Source: Sphingomonas sp. TDK1
Lineage (GTDB): Bacteria > Pseudomonadota > Alphaproteobacteria > Sphingomonadales > Sphingomonadaceae
Assembly (NCBI RefSeq): GCF_001650735.1
Contig: NZ_LXVY01000003.1
Location: 186,001-250,000, forward strand
Reading direction: 5' to 3'
Length of the DNA: 64,000 bases
Below, piece by piece: positions 34,414 to 43,173 of this stretch (within the stretch, counting starts at the first letter, position 1; each line of letters begins with the position of its first letter). The notes beneath the pieces were generated by a model that was given only the letters and a program-made list of their open reading frames with translations, was not told the origin of the DNA and searched no databases. The translations under genes were made by a program, and so were the position numbers.

Positions 34414-35309
34414 GCCAACGCTCCTCCGAAATCCCAGTGATGGCCCCACAGATCCTCCTTGATCGTGAAGGTGGGGGTAAAGCGCGACCAATCGTCGCAC
34501 CGCCAGCCATCGCAGCCATATTCGATGTCGAAACCGCTGGGGCTTCGAACGTAGAAGCTGATCATCCGATCGTTGGTATGCCGTCCGATCGTAGCAGAGA
34601 TGTGATATCCCGCCGCGGTTGCTCGATCGAGCGCGAGCCCAACCTCGTCGATGGTCGCAACCTCGACCATCGCATGGATGAGGCCGGTCGGGGCGGGGAA
34701 TTCCCCCACCGCTACCGTGTGGTGGCGCGGCCCCTCGGCATGCAGGAACATCAGGCCCAGGCCGGCCTCCGGCCCGCCCGGAAACTGCACGCGCATCTCG
34801 TCGCTGGTGCCGAAGCCGAGCAGGTCGCAATAGAAGGCGCAGGTTTCGGCATAGCGGTTCGTGGGAAGCACGACATGTCCCATGCCGCCTTCGCCGGTCA
34901 CGAAGCGCGAGACGCCGGTCGGCGACACGAACGGCGTGCCGGCAACCATGTGGCCCCATATCAGCTCCAGATGGTTGCCCGCGGGATCGGCGCAGCGCGC
35001 AAGGCCGCGGACATGGCGCGCCGCGGCATCCGCAGGATCGGCGCGCGTAACGGCGTGACCGCCGGCTTCAAGCCGATTCAGCGTTTCCTCGAACGCGACC
35101 ATCGTCGGGATTTCCAGCCCGATCGCGGTGACCCGATCGCGGGGGCCGTGCTCGACCTGCAGGCGGAAGGGACGATCGTCGATTCGGAAGCGAAGGACAT
35201 CGCCTTCGGCAGCGACGTCCTGCATGCCAAGCACATCGCTGCCAAAGCTGCGCCAGCGCGCGAGGTCGGTTGCCTCGACGATGAGATAGGCGAGTGATCG
35301 GACGGACAT
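34410..35309 (-). CDS. hsaC: Type I extradiol dioxygenase, HsaC-like
   Basis: HsaC performs meta-cleavage of the catechol 3,4-DHSA formed from ring A of steroids. The 299-residue product is a two-domain vicinal-oxygen-chelate protein. The iron ligands appear as His145 (GMGHVVLPTN), His197 (PRHHTVAVG) and Glu263 (FDIEYG). The second-shell SFYVRSPSGF motif of BphC-type enzymes is present. The start is ATG 35309; the longer frame to 35411 lacks support. It heads a coupled hsaC-ksi-SDR set, 25 bp after a DHRS1-like SDR. The steroid substrate is inferred from context. Confidence 0.9.
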   Translation of the reverse strand: MSVRSLAYLIVEATDLARWRSFGSDVLGMQDVAAEGDVLRFRIDDRPFRLQVEHGPRDRVTAIGLEIPTMVAFEETLNRLEAGGHAVTRADPADAAARHVRGLARCADPAGNHLELIWGHMVAGTPFVSPTGVSRFVTGEGGMGHVVLPTNRYAETCAFYCDLLGFGTSDEMRVQFPGGPEAGLGLMFLHAEGPRHHTVAVGEFPAPTGLIHAMVEVATIDEVGLALDRATAAGYHISATIGRHTNDRMISFYVRSPSGFDIEYGCDGWRCDDWSRFTPTFTIKEDLWGHHWDFGGALA

Positions 35310-35334
35310 TAGAACTATCCCCTTGTTCGAAAAG

Positions 35335-36228
35335 TCACCGCACGATGGCGGGGTGCGGCAAGCGCGGAGCGCCGAGCAGGTCGCGGTAGGAGGGGGGCTG
35401 GCGCGCACCATCGGTGATGCCGAGTTCCTGCGCGATCTCGGCGCCGATCAGGGTCTGCCCGCTGAACGCCATGCGGCGGGACGAGGCATGCAGCGCGGCG
35501 AGGATTTGTCCCGTGAACTCCGGCCGCTCGGCATTTGCCATCAACGCGGCATATTGCTCCGGCCGCTGTCGGGCTGCGCGCGCGGTCCGTTCGGTCGCGA
35601 GCGGCCCCATCCAGATCGAGAGCGCCGCAACGTCATGGCCGCGCAGGTCCACCGCCATATCGGCGGCAAACTTGTCCACGCCGGCCTTCTGCGCGCCATA
35701 GGCCGGCCCATGCATGTAGCAGGCGCTGCCGAACGACGACGTGAAGGCGATCAGGGCGCCGCCGGTACGGATCATCAACGGGGCGGCATGGAAACTGGCG
35801 ACGTAGCCGGACCGAAGGCCGACCTCGAGAATGTCGACGAGCTCCAGAGGGCGCTGCCAAAAGCCACCGGGTTCGATCAGGGAATCATGGATGGTCGTGG
35901 CGTTGTTGACCAGAAGGTCCAGGCGGCCGCGCTCCGCCTCGATCCGTGCTAACAGTGCCTGCACCGCACCGTCGTCCCGATGGTCCACCGATACCGCCGT
36001 GCCGCGCCCGCCCAGGGCATCCACCTGCTGCGCGGTGGCACCGATCGTGCCAGGCAACGCCGCGCTTCCTTCGACGACCGTTCGACCGGTCACATAGACG
36101 TGCCAGCCCTGCTTGCCGAGCGCGCGGGCGATTCCGGCACCGGCGCCGCGGCTGGCGCCGGTCACGACGGCAACGTTGCGAAACGGCTCCGTGCCGTGTC
36201 GACCGCTCTCCGTGTCTGCCTCCGCCAT
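35335..36228 (-). CDS. SDR of the DHRS1 type
   Basis: The 297-residue product has an SDR cofactor loop (TGASRGAGAGIA). The active site is FTSSFGSACYMHG with YGAQKAG. The middle region (LVNNATTIHDS, then FWQRPLELVDILEVGLRSGY) resembles human DHRS1, which reduces steroids. Asn replaces the usual Gly run in the NNAG motif (NNATT), as in DHRS1-like proteins. The start chosen is ATG 36228, with GAAGGA upstream. It is the first gene of the leftward operon facing hsaA. A steroid ketone or alcohol substrate is inferred. Confidence 0.82.
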   Translation of the reverse strand: MAEADTESGRHGTEPFRNVAVVTGASRGAGAGIARALGKQGWHVYVTGRTVVEGSAALPGTIGATAQQVDALGGRGTAVSVDHRDDGAVQALLARIEAERGRLDLLVNNATTIHDSLIEPGGFWQRPLELVDILEVGLRSGYVASFHAAPLMIRTGGALIAFTSSFGSACYMHGPAYGAQKAGVDKFAADMAVDLRGHDVAALSIWMGPLATERTARAARQRPEQYAALMANAERPEFTGQILAALHASSRRMAFSGQTLIGAEIAQELGITDGARQPPSYRDLLGAPRLPHPAIVR

Positions 36229-36320
36229 CCGTCGATCCTTCTCCGCCGCGTGCCGCACTGCCGGCGACTTGCTGACAGCGAATGTCGCGGTTTGATGCGG
36301 GTTACGTCAAGCATAAATGT

Positions 36321-36337
36321 TGCAATTAGCATTTGCA
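36321..36337. promoter_or_regulatory. Candidate operator in the hsaA / SDR-hsaC divergent gap
   Basis: The 17-bp sequence has arms TGCAA and TTGCA around a 7-nt AT-rich centre. It lies in the middle of the 193-bp AT-rich gap (36229-36421) between two divergent operons. The motif GCATTT/AAATGC occurs here at 36329 and 36344 and also in the gap at 29.5 kb. Lrp/AsnC proteins bind sites of this size, and their genes end the leftward operon. Nothing else stands out in the gap. Confidence 0.4.
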
Positions 36338-36421
36338 TTGACGAAATGCGTAGATCAGAATATCGAATCATAAGCAAATGGCCAAACGGACAATGTGCCG
36401 GGCCTAACACGGAGAGGTGCG

Positions 36422-37624
36422 ATGGCAACGCAGATTCGCTTGGACGTTCCGACCCCCGATCCGGACGAACTCGTGGCGCGCGCACGCGCCATGATTCCGG
36501 CTCTGCGCGACCGAGCCCGGCAGGCGACGGCGGCGCGGCGTATTCCCGATGAGACCATTGCCGAGATGCGGGAGGCGGGCTTCTTCCGCGTTCTCCAGCC
36601 GCGGCGCTGGGGCGGCTACGAGATGGATCCAGAGGTGTTCTTTTCGGTGCAGAAGGCACTGGCCGAAGGGTGCATGTCGACGGGATGGGTCTATGGCGTG
36701 GTTGGTTGCCACCCCTATGAGATCGCGCTGTTCGATGCGCGCGCGCAAGCCGAGGTTTGGGGCGAGGATGATGGGGTGCTGATCTCCTCGTCTTACCAGC
36801 CGGTCGGCAAGGTCGAGCATGCCGAGGGCGGCTTCTACCTGTCCGGGCGCTGGGGCTTTTCCAGCGGCAGCGAACATTGCGACTGGGTGTTGCTCGGCGC
36901 GCTCGTGCCGCCGGCCGAGGCGGGTGGTTTCCCCGACATGCGCACCTTTCTGCTGCCGCGCCGAGACTACCGCATCGAGGATGCGTGGCACGTGTTCGGC
37001 CTCCAGGGTACCGGCAGCCAGGACATTGTGGTGGAGCGTGCCTTCGTTCCCGCCTATCGCACGCACCGCGCTGCCGACGGGTTCGCCTGTACGAATCCGG
37101 GCCAGGCCGCGAACGACGGTGCGCTGTATCGCCTGCCCTGGGCACAGATCTTCGTCCGGTCGGTTTCGACCGCCGCGATCGGGGGGGCGCGTGCGGCCAT
37201 CCAGGCGGCGCTGACCATCGCCGGCGATCGTGTTTCGACCAATACGGGCAAGGCGTCGAAGTCCGATCCCGTCCTTCTGGCCGCCATTGCGCGGGCGAGC
37301 GCGGAGGTTCGCGAGATGGACCTGGCGCTCGGCGCGAGTTTCCAGGCGATGATGACGCAGGCGCGCGAAGGGCGGCCGATCCCGATGGAGGATCGGGCGA
37401 TGAACCGGTTCCAGTCGTCCACCGTCGTGCGGCGTTGTGCGGGCCTGGTCGACGCGTTGCTGCCGCTGCTGGGTGGCCGGGCGATCTACATGTCGAGTGC
37501 GATCGTTCAGCCCTGGCTCGATCTGAATGCCGCACGCGCACATGTCGCCAACGATCCCGGGAACATGGCGGGTGACGTGGTGGCGACGATGCGGGGCGAA
37601 GCGCCCTCGTTCCTCTTCCTCTGA
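36422..37624 (+). CDS. hsaA: 3-HSA hydroxylase oxygenase component, HsaA-like
   Basis: HsaA is the FMN-dependent oxygenase that hydroxylates 3-HSA (the phenolic seco-steroid) to the catechol 3,4-DHSA. The 400-residue product has the acyl-CoA-dehydrogenase fold of group D flavin monooxygenases. It matches actinobacterial HsaA in several blocks recalled from memory: GFFRVLQPRRWGG, CMSTGWVYGVVG, ISSSYQP, SGRWGFSSGSEHCDW and FGLQGTGSQDIVV. Start ATG 36422 follows GGAGAGG. Its reductase partner HsaB is encoded six genes downstream in the same operon. Confidence 0.92.
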   Translation: MATQIRLDVPTPDPDELVARARAMIPALRDRARQATAARRIPDETIAEMREAGFFRVLQPRRWGGYEMDPEVFFSVQKALAEGCMSTGWVYGVVGCHPYEIALFDARAQAEVWGEDDGVLISSSYQPVGKVEHAEGGFYLSGRWGFSSGSEHCDWVLLGALVPPAEAGGFPDMRTFLLPRRDYRIEDAWHVFGLQGTGSQDIVVERAFVPAYRTHRAADGFACTNPGQAANDGALYRLPWAQIFVRSVSTAAIGGARAAIQAALTIAGDRVSTNTGKASKSDPVLLAAIARASAEVREMDLALGASFQAMMTQAREGRPIPMEDRAMNRFQSSTVVRRCAGLVDALLPLLGGRAIYMSSAIVQPWLDLNAARAHVANDPGNMAGDVVATMRGEAPSFLFL

Positions 37625-37631
37625 GGCTGCT

Positions 37632-38441
37632 GTGGAGATCGCGACACACGTCTACCGAACCGCCGCCGGATACGACATCTCGGTCGGCATGGTCGGGGAG
37701 GGGCCGGCAGTGGTCTTTCTCCATGGAAGCGGGCCGGGCGCTTCGGCGCGCTCCAATTTCGCCGGTAACATCGCGGCCTTCGTGGCGGCGGGATTTCGCG
37801 TCGTGCTGCCCGACCTCATCGGCTATGGCGCGTCGGCAAAGCCGGTCGGCATCGATTATACGCTCGACCTCTTCGCCGGCACCGTGCGCGATGCGCTGCA
37901 CAGGGCGGGAATCGAGCGTGCCTCGCTCGTCGGCAACTCGCTGGGGGGCGGCATCGCCTTGCAGATCGCGTTGGAGGATCCGGCCTGGGTCGACCGTCTG
38001 GTGCTGATGGCACCCGGCTGTGTCGAGGAACGCGAAACCTATTTCGCCATGCCGGGGATCGCGCGCATGGTCGGCGATTTCACCAGCCCGGACTTTTCGC
38101 TGGAGGATCAGCGGCGCCTGGTTGCCAATCTGGTGTACGATCCCTCGGTCATCACCGACGGCCTCGTCGCCGAGCGCTATGCGGTGGCGCGGACGCAGCC
38201 AAAGGATGTGCTCGCGCGCATGCGCACGCCCAATCTGGCGCCGCGTCTGGGAGAGATCGCTTGTCCGATCCTCGGCTTCTGGGGCGCGGACGACGCGTTC
38301 TGCCCGGCAAGCGGCGCCCATCATTTCCTCGACGCGTGCCGCGACGTTCGGTTCATGACCTTCAATCGCACCGGCCACTGGGTGCAGGTCGAGCGGACGT
38401 CCGAATTCAACGCTTATACGATCGGCTTCCTCCATGGCTGA
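37632..38441 (+). CDS. hsaD: Meta-cleavage product hydrolase, HsaD-like
   Basis: HsaD hydrolyses the C-C bond of the ring-A cleavage product 4,9-DSHA, giving HIP and a hydroxydienoate. The 269-residue alpha/beta hydrolase has the family oxyanion motif HGSGPGASARSNF. Ser103 is in GNSLGGG, the Asp is at about 220 (WGADD), and His249 is in TGHWVQVE. The start is GTG 37632, seven bases after the hsaA stop. The hsaE start lies inside its last codons. Confidence 0.93.
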   Translation: MEIATHVYRTAAGYDISVGMVGEGPAVVFLHGSGPGASARSNFAGNIAAFVAAGFRVVLPDLIGYGASAKPVGIDYTLDLFAGTVRDALHRAGIERASLVGNSLGGGIALQIALEDPAWVDRLVLMAPGCVEERETYFAMPGIARMVGDFTSPDFSLEDQRRLVANLVYDPSVITDGLVAERYAVARTQPKDVLARMRTPNLAPRLGEIACPILGFWGADDAFCPASGAHHFLDACRDVRFMTFNRTGHWVQVERTSEFNAYTIGFLHG

Positions 38442-39210
38442 ACAGATTTCCCATATCGCAGAATTATACGCGGCGCTTCGCGATCGGCGCACCGTCGCGC
38501 CCCTGATCGCCCGGTACCCGACGCTCACCATCGACGACGCCTATGCGATTTCGCTCGGTGTGCTCGCGCGCCGGCTGGCCGATGGCGAGCGCGTCGTCGG
38601 CAAGAAGATCGGCGTCACGTCGAAAGCTGTCCAGGACATGCTCGGCGTCCATCAGCCCGATTTCGGGTTTCTGACCGACCGCATGCTGGTGGGCGAAGAG
38701 ATCGACATCGCCGGGCATGGGCTCATCCAGCCGCGGGCGGAGGCGGAGATCGCCTTCCTCCTGCGCGCGGACCTGAACGGCCCCGGCGTCACGCCCGAAC
38801 AGGTGCTTGACGCGACGGAGAGCATCGCGCCCTGCTTCGAGATCGTCGACAGCCGTATCGACGACTGGAAGATCGGGATCGTCGACACGGTTGCCGACAA
38901 CGCGTCCTGCGGCGTGTTCGTGCTGGGGGACGCGCGTGTCGCGCCACGGGACCTGGATCTGGCGGCGCTACGCGTCACCGTCACGAAGAACGGCCTGCCG
39001 CTGTCGGAAGGCCTCGGATCGGCCGTGCAGGGGTCGCCGCTGCAGGCAGTCGCCTGGCTCGCGAATACGCTGGGCGCGTACGGCGTCACCCTCAACGCGG
39101 GCGACATCATCCTGTCCGGCTCGCTGGTCCCGCTGGAGCCGGCGCGCGCCGGCGACCTGTTCACGATGGAATTGCATGGCGTGGGCGGGTGCACCGCCCG
39201 GTTCGTCTGA
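38434..39210 (+). CDS. hsaE: 2-hydroxypenta/hexa-2,4-dienoate hydratase, HsaE-like
   Basis: HsaE hydrates the five/six-carbon 2-hydroxydienoate released from ring A to a 4-hydroxy-2-oxo acid. The 258-residue product belongs to the MhpD/TesE family. It shows KKIGVTSKAVQDMLGVHQPD, GFLTDRMLVGEE and the metal-site region QPRAEAEIAFLL. Further motifs are IVDSRIDDWKIGIVDTVADN and DIILSGSLVPLEPA. It overlaps hsaD by 8 bp and is followed by hsaG after 12 bp. Confidence 0.93.
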   Translation: MAEQISHIAELYAALRDRRTVAPLIARYPTLTIDDAYAISLGVLARRLADGERVVGKKIGVTSKAVQDMLGVHQPDFGFLTDRMLVGEEIDIAGHGLIQPRAEAEIAFLLRADLNGPGVTPEQVLDATESIAPCFEIVDSRIDDWKIGIVDTVADNASCGVFVLGDARVAPRDLDLAALRVTVTKNGLPLSEGLGSAVQGSPLQAVAWLANTLGAYGVTLNAGDIILSGSLVPLEPARAGDLFTMELHGVGGCTARFV

Positions 39211-39222
39211 GGGGAGAAGCGG

Positions 39223-40167
39223 GTGGGCAAAGTGAAGGCGGCAATCATCGGGTCCGGGAACATCGGAACCGATCTGATGATGAAGATGGTCAAGAATCCC
39301 CAGCATATGGATCTGGCCGCGGTGGTGGGCATCGATGCGAACTCGGAGGGGCTTGCCCTGGCACGGGAACGGGGCGTCGCCACCACGCATGACGGCATCG
39401 AAGGCCTTCGGCGACTGCCGGACTATGCCGATATCGCCATCGTATTCGATGCGACCAGCGCGTACGCACATGCGCAGCATGACGCCGCGCTGCGTGCCGA
39501 CGGCAAGCGGGTGATCGACCTCACCCCGGCGGCGATCGGCCCGTTCACGGTGCCGCCGGTCAATCTCGATGCCAATGCCGACCAGGGCAACGTCAACATG
39601 GTGACCTGCGGTGGGCAGGCGACGATCCCCATGGTCGCGGCGGTCTCGCAGGTCGCCATGGTCCATTATGCCGAAATCGTGGCGTCGGTCTCGTCCCGCT
39701 CGGCCGGCCCCGGCACACGTGCCAATATCGATGAATTCACGCGCACGACGGCACGCGCGATCGAGGAGGTCGGCGGTGCGGCCAAGGGGAAGGCGATCAT
39801 CATCCTCAATCCCGCGGAGCCGCCGATGGTGATGCGCGACACGGTGTTCACCCTTTCGGAGGGCGCCGACGAGGAAGCGATCCGCCGATCCGTGCTGGCG
39901 ATGGTAGGAAAAGTGCAGTGCTATGTGCCGGGCTACCGCCTGAAGCAGGACGTCCAGTTCGAGCGGTTCGGTGACAACAATCCCCTGACGATTCCAGGTC
40001 GGGGCGTCTTCACCGGCGTAAAGACCTCGATCTTTCTCGAAGTGGAAGGGGCTGGGGATTATCTGCCAAGCTATTCGGGAAATCTGGACATCATGACGGC
40101 TGCGGCGAAAGCAACCGGCGAGCTGCTGGCCGCCCGGATCCTGTCGGCGCGGGGAGAGGCTGCATGA
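39223..40167 (+). CDS. hsaG: Acylating acetaldehyde/propionaldehyde dehydrogenase, HsaG-like
   Basis: HsaG converts the aldehyde made by HsaF into acetyl- or propionyl-CoA with NAD and CoA. The 314-residue product has the NAD site [12 protein letters not shown] near the start. The catalytic Cys129 lies in [12 protein letters not shown], and [15 protein letters not shown] and [10 protein letters not shown] are family blocks. Start GTG 39223. Its stop overlaps the hsaF start by ATGA. HsaF and HsaG form a channelling complex in related systems. Confidence 0.95.
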   Translation: MGKVKAAIIGSGNIGTDLMMKMVKNPQHMDLAAVVGIDANSEGLALARERGVATTHDGIEGLRRLPDYADIAIVFDATSAYAHAQHDAALRADGKRVIDLTPAAIGPFTVPPVNLDANADQGNVNMVTCGGQATIPMVAAVSQVAMVHYAEIVASVSSRSAGPGTRANIDEFTRTTARAIEEVGGAAKGKAIIILNPAEPPMVMRDTVFTLSEGADEEAIRRSVLAMVGKVQCYVPGYRLKQDVQFERFGDNNPLTIPGRGVFTGVKTSIFLEVEGAGDYLPSYSGNLDIMTAAAKATGELLAARILSARGEAA

Positions 40168-41198
40168 CCTTCGACATGACCCGCAACCGGCTCTACATCC
40201 AGGACGTCACGCTGCGCGACGGCATGCACGCGATCCGGCACATGTACGGCATCGATCACGTTCGCGCCATTGCCGCGGCATTGGACGCGGCCGGCGTCGA
40301 TGCGATCGAGGTAGCGCATGGCGACGGACTGAGCGGTGCGAGCTTCAACTACGGGTTCGGCGCACACACCGACTGGGAATGGCTGGAAGCCGTGGCGGAG
40401 GTGCTGCAACAGGCCGTCCTTACCACGCTCATCCTCCCCGGCGTGGGTACGGTCGACGAACTGCGGCGGGCCTATGCTCTCGGCGTTCGCTCGGTACGGG
40501 TTGCGACCCATTGCACCGAAGCGAACGTGTCCAAGCAGCATATCGGAATCGCGCGCGACCTGGGGATGGACGTGGCCGGCTTTCTGATGATGAGCCACAT
40601 GATCGAGCCGGACGCCCTGGCGCAGCAGGCGCTGCTGATGGAAAGCTATGGCGCGCAATGCGTCTATGTGACCGATTCCGGCGGTGCACTCGACATGGAC
40701 GGCGTTCGCGCGCGGTTCGAGGCATATGATCGGGTGCTGCGGCCCGAGACACAGCGGGGGATGCACGCGCACCACAATCTGTCGCTCGGCGTCGCCAACT
40801 CGATCGTCGCGGCGCAATGCGGTGCGCTTCGGATCGACGCGAGTCTGGCCGGCATGGGGGCAGGGGCCGGCAATGCGCCGCTGGAAGTGTTTGTCGCAGC
40901 GATCGATCGCAAGGGGTGGCAGCATGGCTGCGATGTGATGGCGCTGATGGATGCGGCGGAGGATCTCGTCCGTCCGTTGCAGGATCGGCCCGTCCGCGTC
41001 GACCGCGAGACGCTGTCGCTGGGCTATGCGGGGGTCTATTCGAGCTTCCTGCGCCATGCGGAGCGGGCCGCCGAAACCTATGGCCTCGACACGCGCGCGA
41101 TCCTCGTCGAACTGGGGCGCCGAAAGATGGTGGGCGGACAGGAAGACATGATCGTCGACGTCGCGCTCGACATGCTGCGGCAGCGGGAAGAGGCGTGA
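40164..41198 (+). CDS. hsaF: 4-hydroxy-2-oxovalerate/oxohexanoate aldolase, HsaF-like
   Basis: HsaF splits 4-hydroxy-2-oxo acids into pyruvate and an aldehyde. The 344-residue DRE-TIM protein has the metal/catalytic motif [13 protein letters not shown] (Arg18, Asp19, His22). [13 protein letters not shown] carries the His ligands, and [17 protein letters not shown] and the C-terminal communication domain follow. It is coupled to hsaG by ATGA at its start and to the KstD-like gene by a 4-bp overlap at its end. Confidence 0.95.
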   Translation: MTFDMTRNRLYIQDVTLRDGMHAIRHMYGIDHVRAIAAALDAAGVDAIEVAHGDGLSGASFNYGFGAHTDWEWLEAVAEVLQQAVLTTLILPGVGTVDELRRAYALGVRSVRVATHCTEANVSKQHIGIARDLGMDVAGFLMMSHMIEPDALAQQALLMESYGAQCVYVTDSGGALDMDGVRARFEAYDRVLRPETQRGMHAHHNLSLGVANSIVAAQCGALRIDASLAGMGAGAGNAPLEVFVAAIDRKGWQHGCDVMALMDAAEDLVRPLQDRPVRVDRETLSLGYAGVYSSFLRHAERAAETYGLDTRAILVELGRRKMVGGQEDMIVDVALDMLRQREEA

Positions 41199-42667
41199 AC
41201 GCGATCGCCGTTTCGCTTCACTGTCCCCTGCCGGTCGCACAGGTGCCGGGCTGGGACATGGAAACCGACGTCGCGGTGATCGGCTTCGGCGCGGCCGGCG
41301 CCTGTGCTGCGATCGAGGCGGCCCGGGCGGGAGCCTCGGTCACCATCTTAGAGCGCAATTCGGGCAGCGGCGGGGCGTCTGCGCTTTCGGGCGGCGAAAT
41401 CTATATCGGCGGGGGCGGCGGCACCGATGCCCAGCGGGGCGCCGGCTTCGAAGATCGTACGGAGGACTTTGCCGCCTATCTGAAGGCGGCCGGCGGCCCA
41501 TGTGCGGATGTCGCGAAATGCGATCTCTATGCGGCCGAGGCGCTTGGTCACTATGCCTGGCTCAAGGCGCAGGGCGTACCCTATCGGGGTAACTTCCTGC
41601 CGGGCAAGCATGTCGAGCCCGTCGACGATTCGACGCTGATCTGGTCGGGCAGCGAGGCCGCGGCGCCGTTTTGCGATCTCGCCAGGCCCGCGCCGCGCGG
41701 ACACGTCATCCAGCATCAGGGGTGGGGCGGCGGTCGACCCTTGCTCGACATCCTGGAGGCAAGAGCCCGCGAAGCCGGCGTGGGCGTGGAGGTCGATGCG
41801 CGGGTCGTCGCCCTGATCGGAGAGGTGGGGAGGATCGAGGGTCTTGTCGTCCGGATCGACAACAGGCTGCGGTTCGTGCGGGCGGCGCGCGGCGTCGTGC
41901 TGGCCACCGGTGGATTCGCGATGAACCCGGAGATGCTGTCGAAATATTGTGCGGATACCCAGCGCATCGCAGCGCCGATCGGCGACAAGGATGACGGCGT
42001 GGGCATCATGCTGGGGCTGGGCGCCGGCGGGGAGGCGATCCATATGGAGCAATTCTTCACCACCTGCCCATGGACCATGCCGGAAAGCCACGCATATGGC
42101 GTGTTCGTCAACCAGGCCGGGCAACGCTTCATCAACGAGGATGCCTATCACGGACGGGTCAGCCGGGCGGCGATCGATCAGCCGGGGGATCGCGTGTTCC
42201 TGCTTCTCGACAACGCACATTTCGTGCAGCCGTTGAAGCTTGCGGGGATCAGCATCGCCGGCACCGGTGACAGCTGGGAAGAGGTCGAGGCGGAGCTCGA
42301 CATGACCGCGGGAACGCTTTCGGCGACGATGGCCTTCTACAATCTGCATGCGCGGGAGGGGCGTGACCCGCTGTTCGACAAACGGGCACCGATCCTGACG
42401 CCCCTCGACCAGGGGCCGTTCGTCGCGCTCGAGCTTCACTTTCGCAACAGCTATTTCAGCTTCTTCACGCTGGGCGGGCTGCGCACGTCGACCGAGGGCG
42501 AAGTGCTGGATCGCGAGGGCGAGCCGATCGCAGGATTGTTCGCTGCGGGGCGCTGCACCAGCGGCCTTCCGGCCTGGGGCCATGGCTATAGCTCCGGGCT
42601 CAGCCTGGCCGACTGTACGTTCTTCGGCCGGCGCGCCGGGCTGGCGGCCGCACGGGCGGGGCGATGA
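41195..42667 (+). CDS. FAD-dependent 3-ketosteroid dehydrogenase-like flavoprotein
   Basis: The 490-residue product starts at GTG 41195, overlapping the hsaF stop. It has the FAD-binding [12 protein letters not shown] and [15 protein letters not shown]. The fumarate-reductase/KstD-type ending is [18 protein letters not shown], then [14 protein letters not shown]. It belongs to the KstD superfamily but lacks the YPGAG ending of true delta1-KstD, which the gene at 46 kb has. It may be a delta4-type or otherwise specialised steroid dehydrogenase. The position between hsaF and hsaB ties it to ring A/B metabolism. Confidence 0.82.
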   Translation: MNAIAVSLHCPLPVAQVPGWDMETDVAVIGFGAAGACAAIEAARAGASVTILERNSGSGGASALSGGEIYIGGGGGTDAQRGAGFEDRTEDFAAYLKAAGGPCADVAKCDLYAAEALGHYAWLKAQGVPYRGNFLPGKHVEPVDDSTLIWSGSEAAAPFCDLARPAPRGHVIQHQGWGGGRPLLDILEARAREAGVGVEVDARVVALIGEVGRIEGLVVRIDNRLRFVRAARGVVLATGGFAMNPEMLSKYCADTQRIAAPIGDKDDGVGIMLGLGAGGEAIHMEQFFTTCPWTMPESHAYGVFVNQAGQRFINEDAYHGRVSRAAIDQPGDRVFLLLDNAHFVQPLKLAGISIAGTGDSWEEVEAELDMTAGTLSATMAFYNLHAREGRDPLFDKRAPILTPLDQGPFVALELHFRNSYFSFFTLGGLRTSTEGEVLDREGEPIAGLFAAGRCTSGLPAWGHGYSSGLSLADCTFFGRRAGLAAARAGR

Positions 42668-43173
42668 CCGCCACCCTGGCAGACGAGACGCGGCGGGCGT
42701 TGCGGTGTCTGGCCCAGTCGGTCACCGTCATCACCTGCCAACATGGCGGCGAACGGGCGGCGATGGCCGCGACGGCGATCAACGCGCTCAGTCTCGATCC
42801 GCCCTCGCTGCTGGCCTGTGTCCACCGTAACGCCTCGATGCACGCGGCGTTGCGCGCTGCACCGCGCTATGCGATCAACGTTCTGCAACGGCGGCATGAA
42901 CCGCTGTCCAAGCTATGCGGGGGCGGCGCGCGCGGCGAGGCGCGGTTCGCTGACAATGTCTGGAAGGATGTCGATGGCTTGCCAGTGCTGGCGGATGCGC
43001 AGGCAGCGTTCCTCTGCACGCTCGACCGCACGATCGACTATGGCTCGCACACCATCTTCATCGGCCTCGTTCAGGCCGCGCTGGCGGCAGAGGCGATCGA
43101 CCCGCTGCTCTATGTCGATGGCCAGTACGCGGGTATTGTAGCCGGAGGAGGCGAAGGAGCCCTATATGCTTGA
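42664..43173 (+). CDS. hsaB: Flavin reductase, HsaB-like
   Basis: HsaB reduces FMN with NADH to feed the oxygenase HsaA. The 169-residue product has the flavin-reductase-like fold. SVTVITCQHGGERAAMAATA, LSLDPPSLLACVHRNASMH and YAINVLQRRHEPLSK are family blocks. The central GSHTIFIGLV holds a conserved His. The ATG overlaps the upstream flavoprotein stop. The esterase start lies 8 bp inside its end. Confidence 0.9.
   Translation: MTATLADETRRALRCLAQSVTVITCQHGGERAAMAATAINALSLDPPSLLACVHRNASMHAALRAAPRYAINVLQRRHEPLSKLCGGGARGEARFADNVWKDVDGLPVLADAQAAFLCTLDRTIDYGSHTIFIGLVQAALAAEAIDPLLYVDGQYAGIVAGGGEGALYA

Noticed and set aside
36162..38531. 789-codon leftward frame opposite hsaA and hsaD
   Set aside because: hsaA and hsaD have full catalytic motifs on the other strand; the frame is Arg/Pro/Ser-rich noise and spans a regulatory gap.
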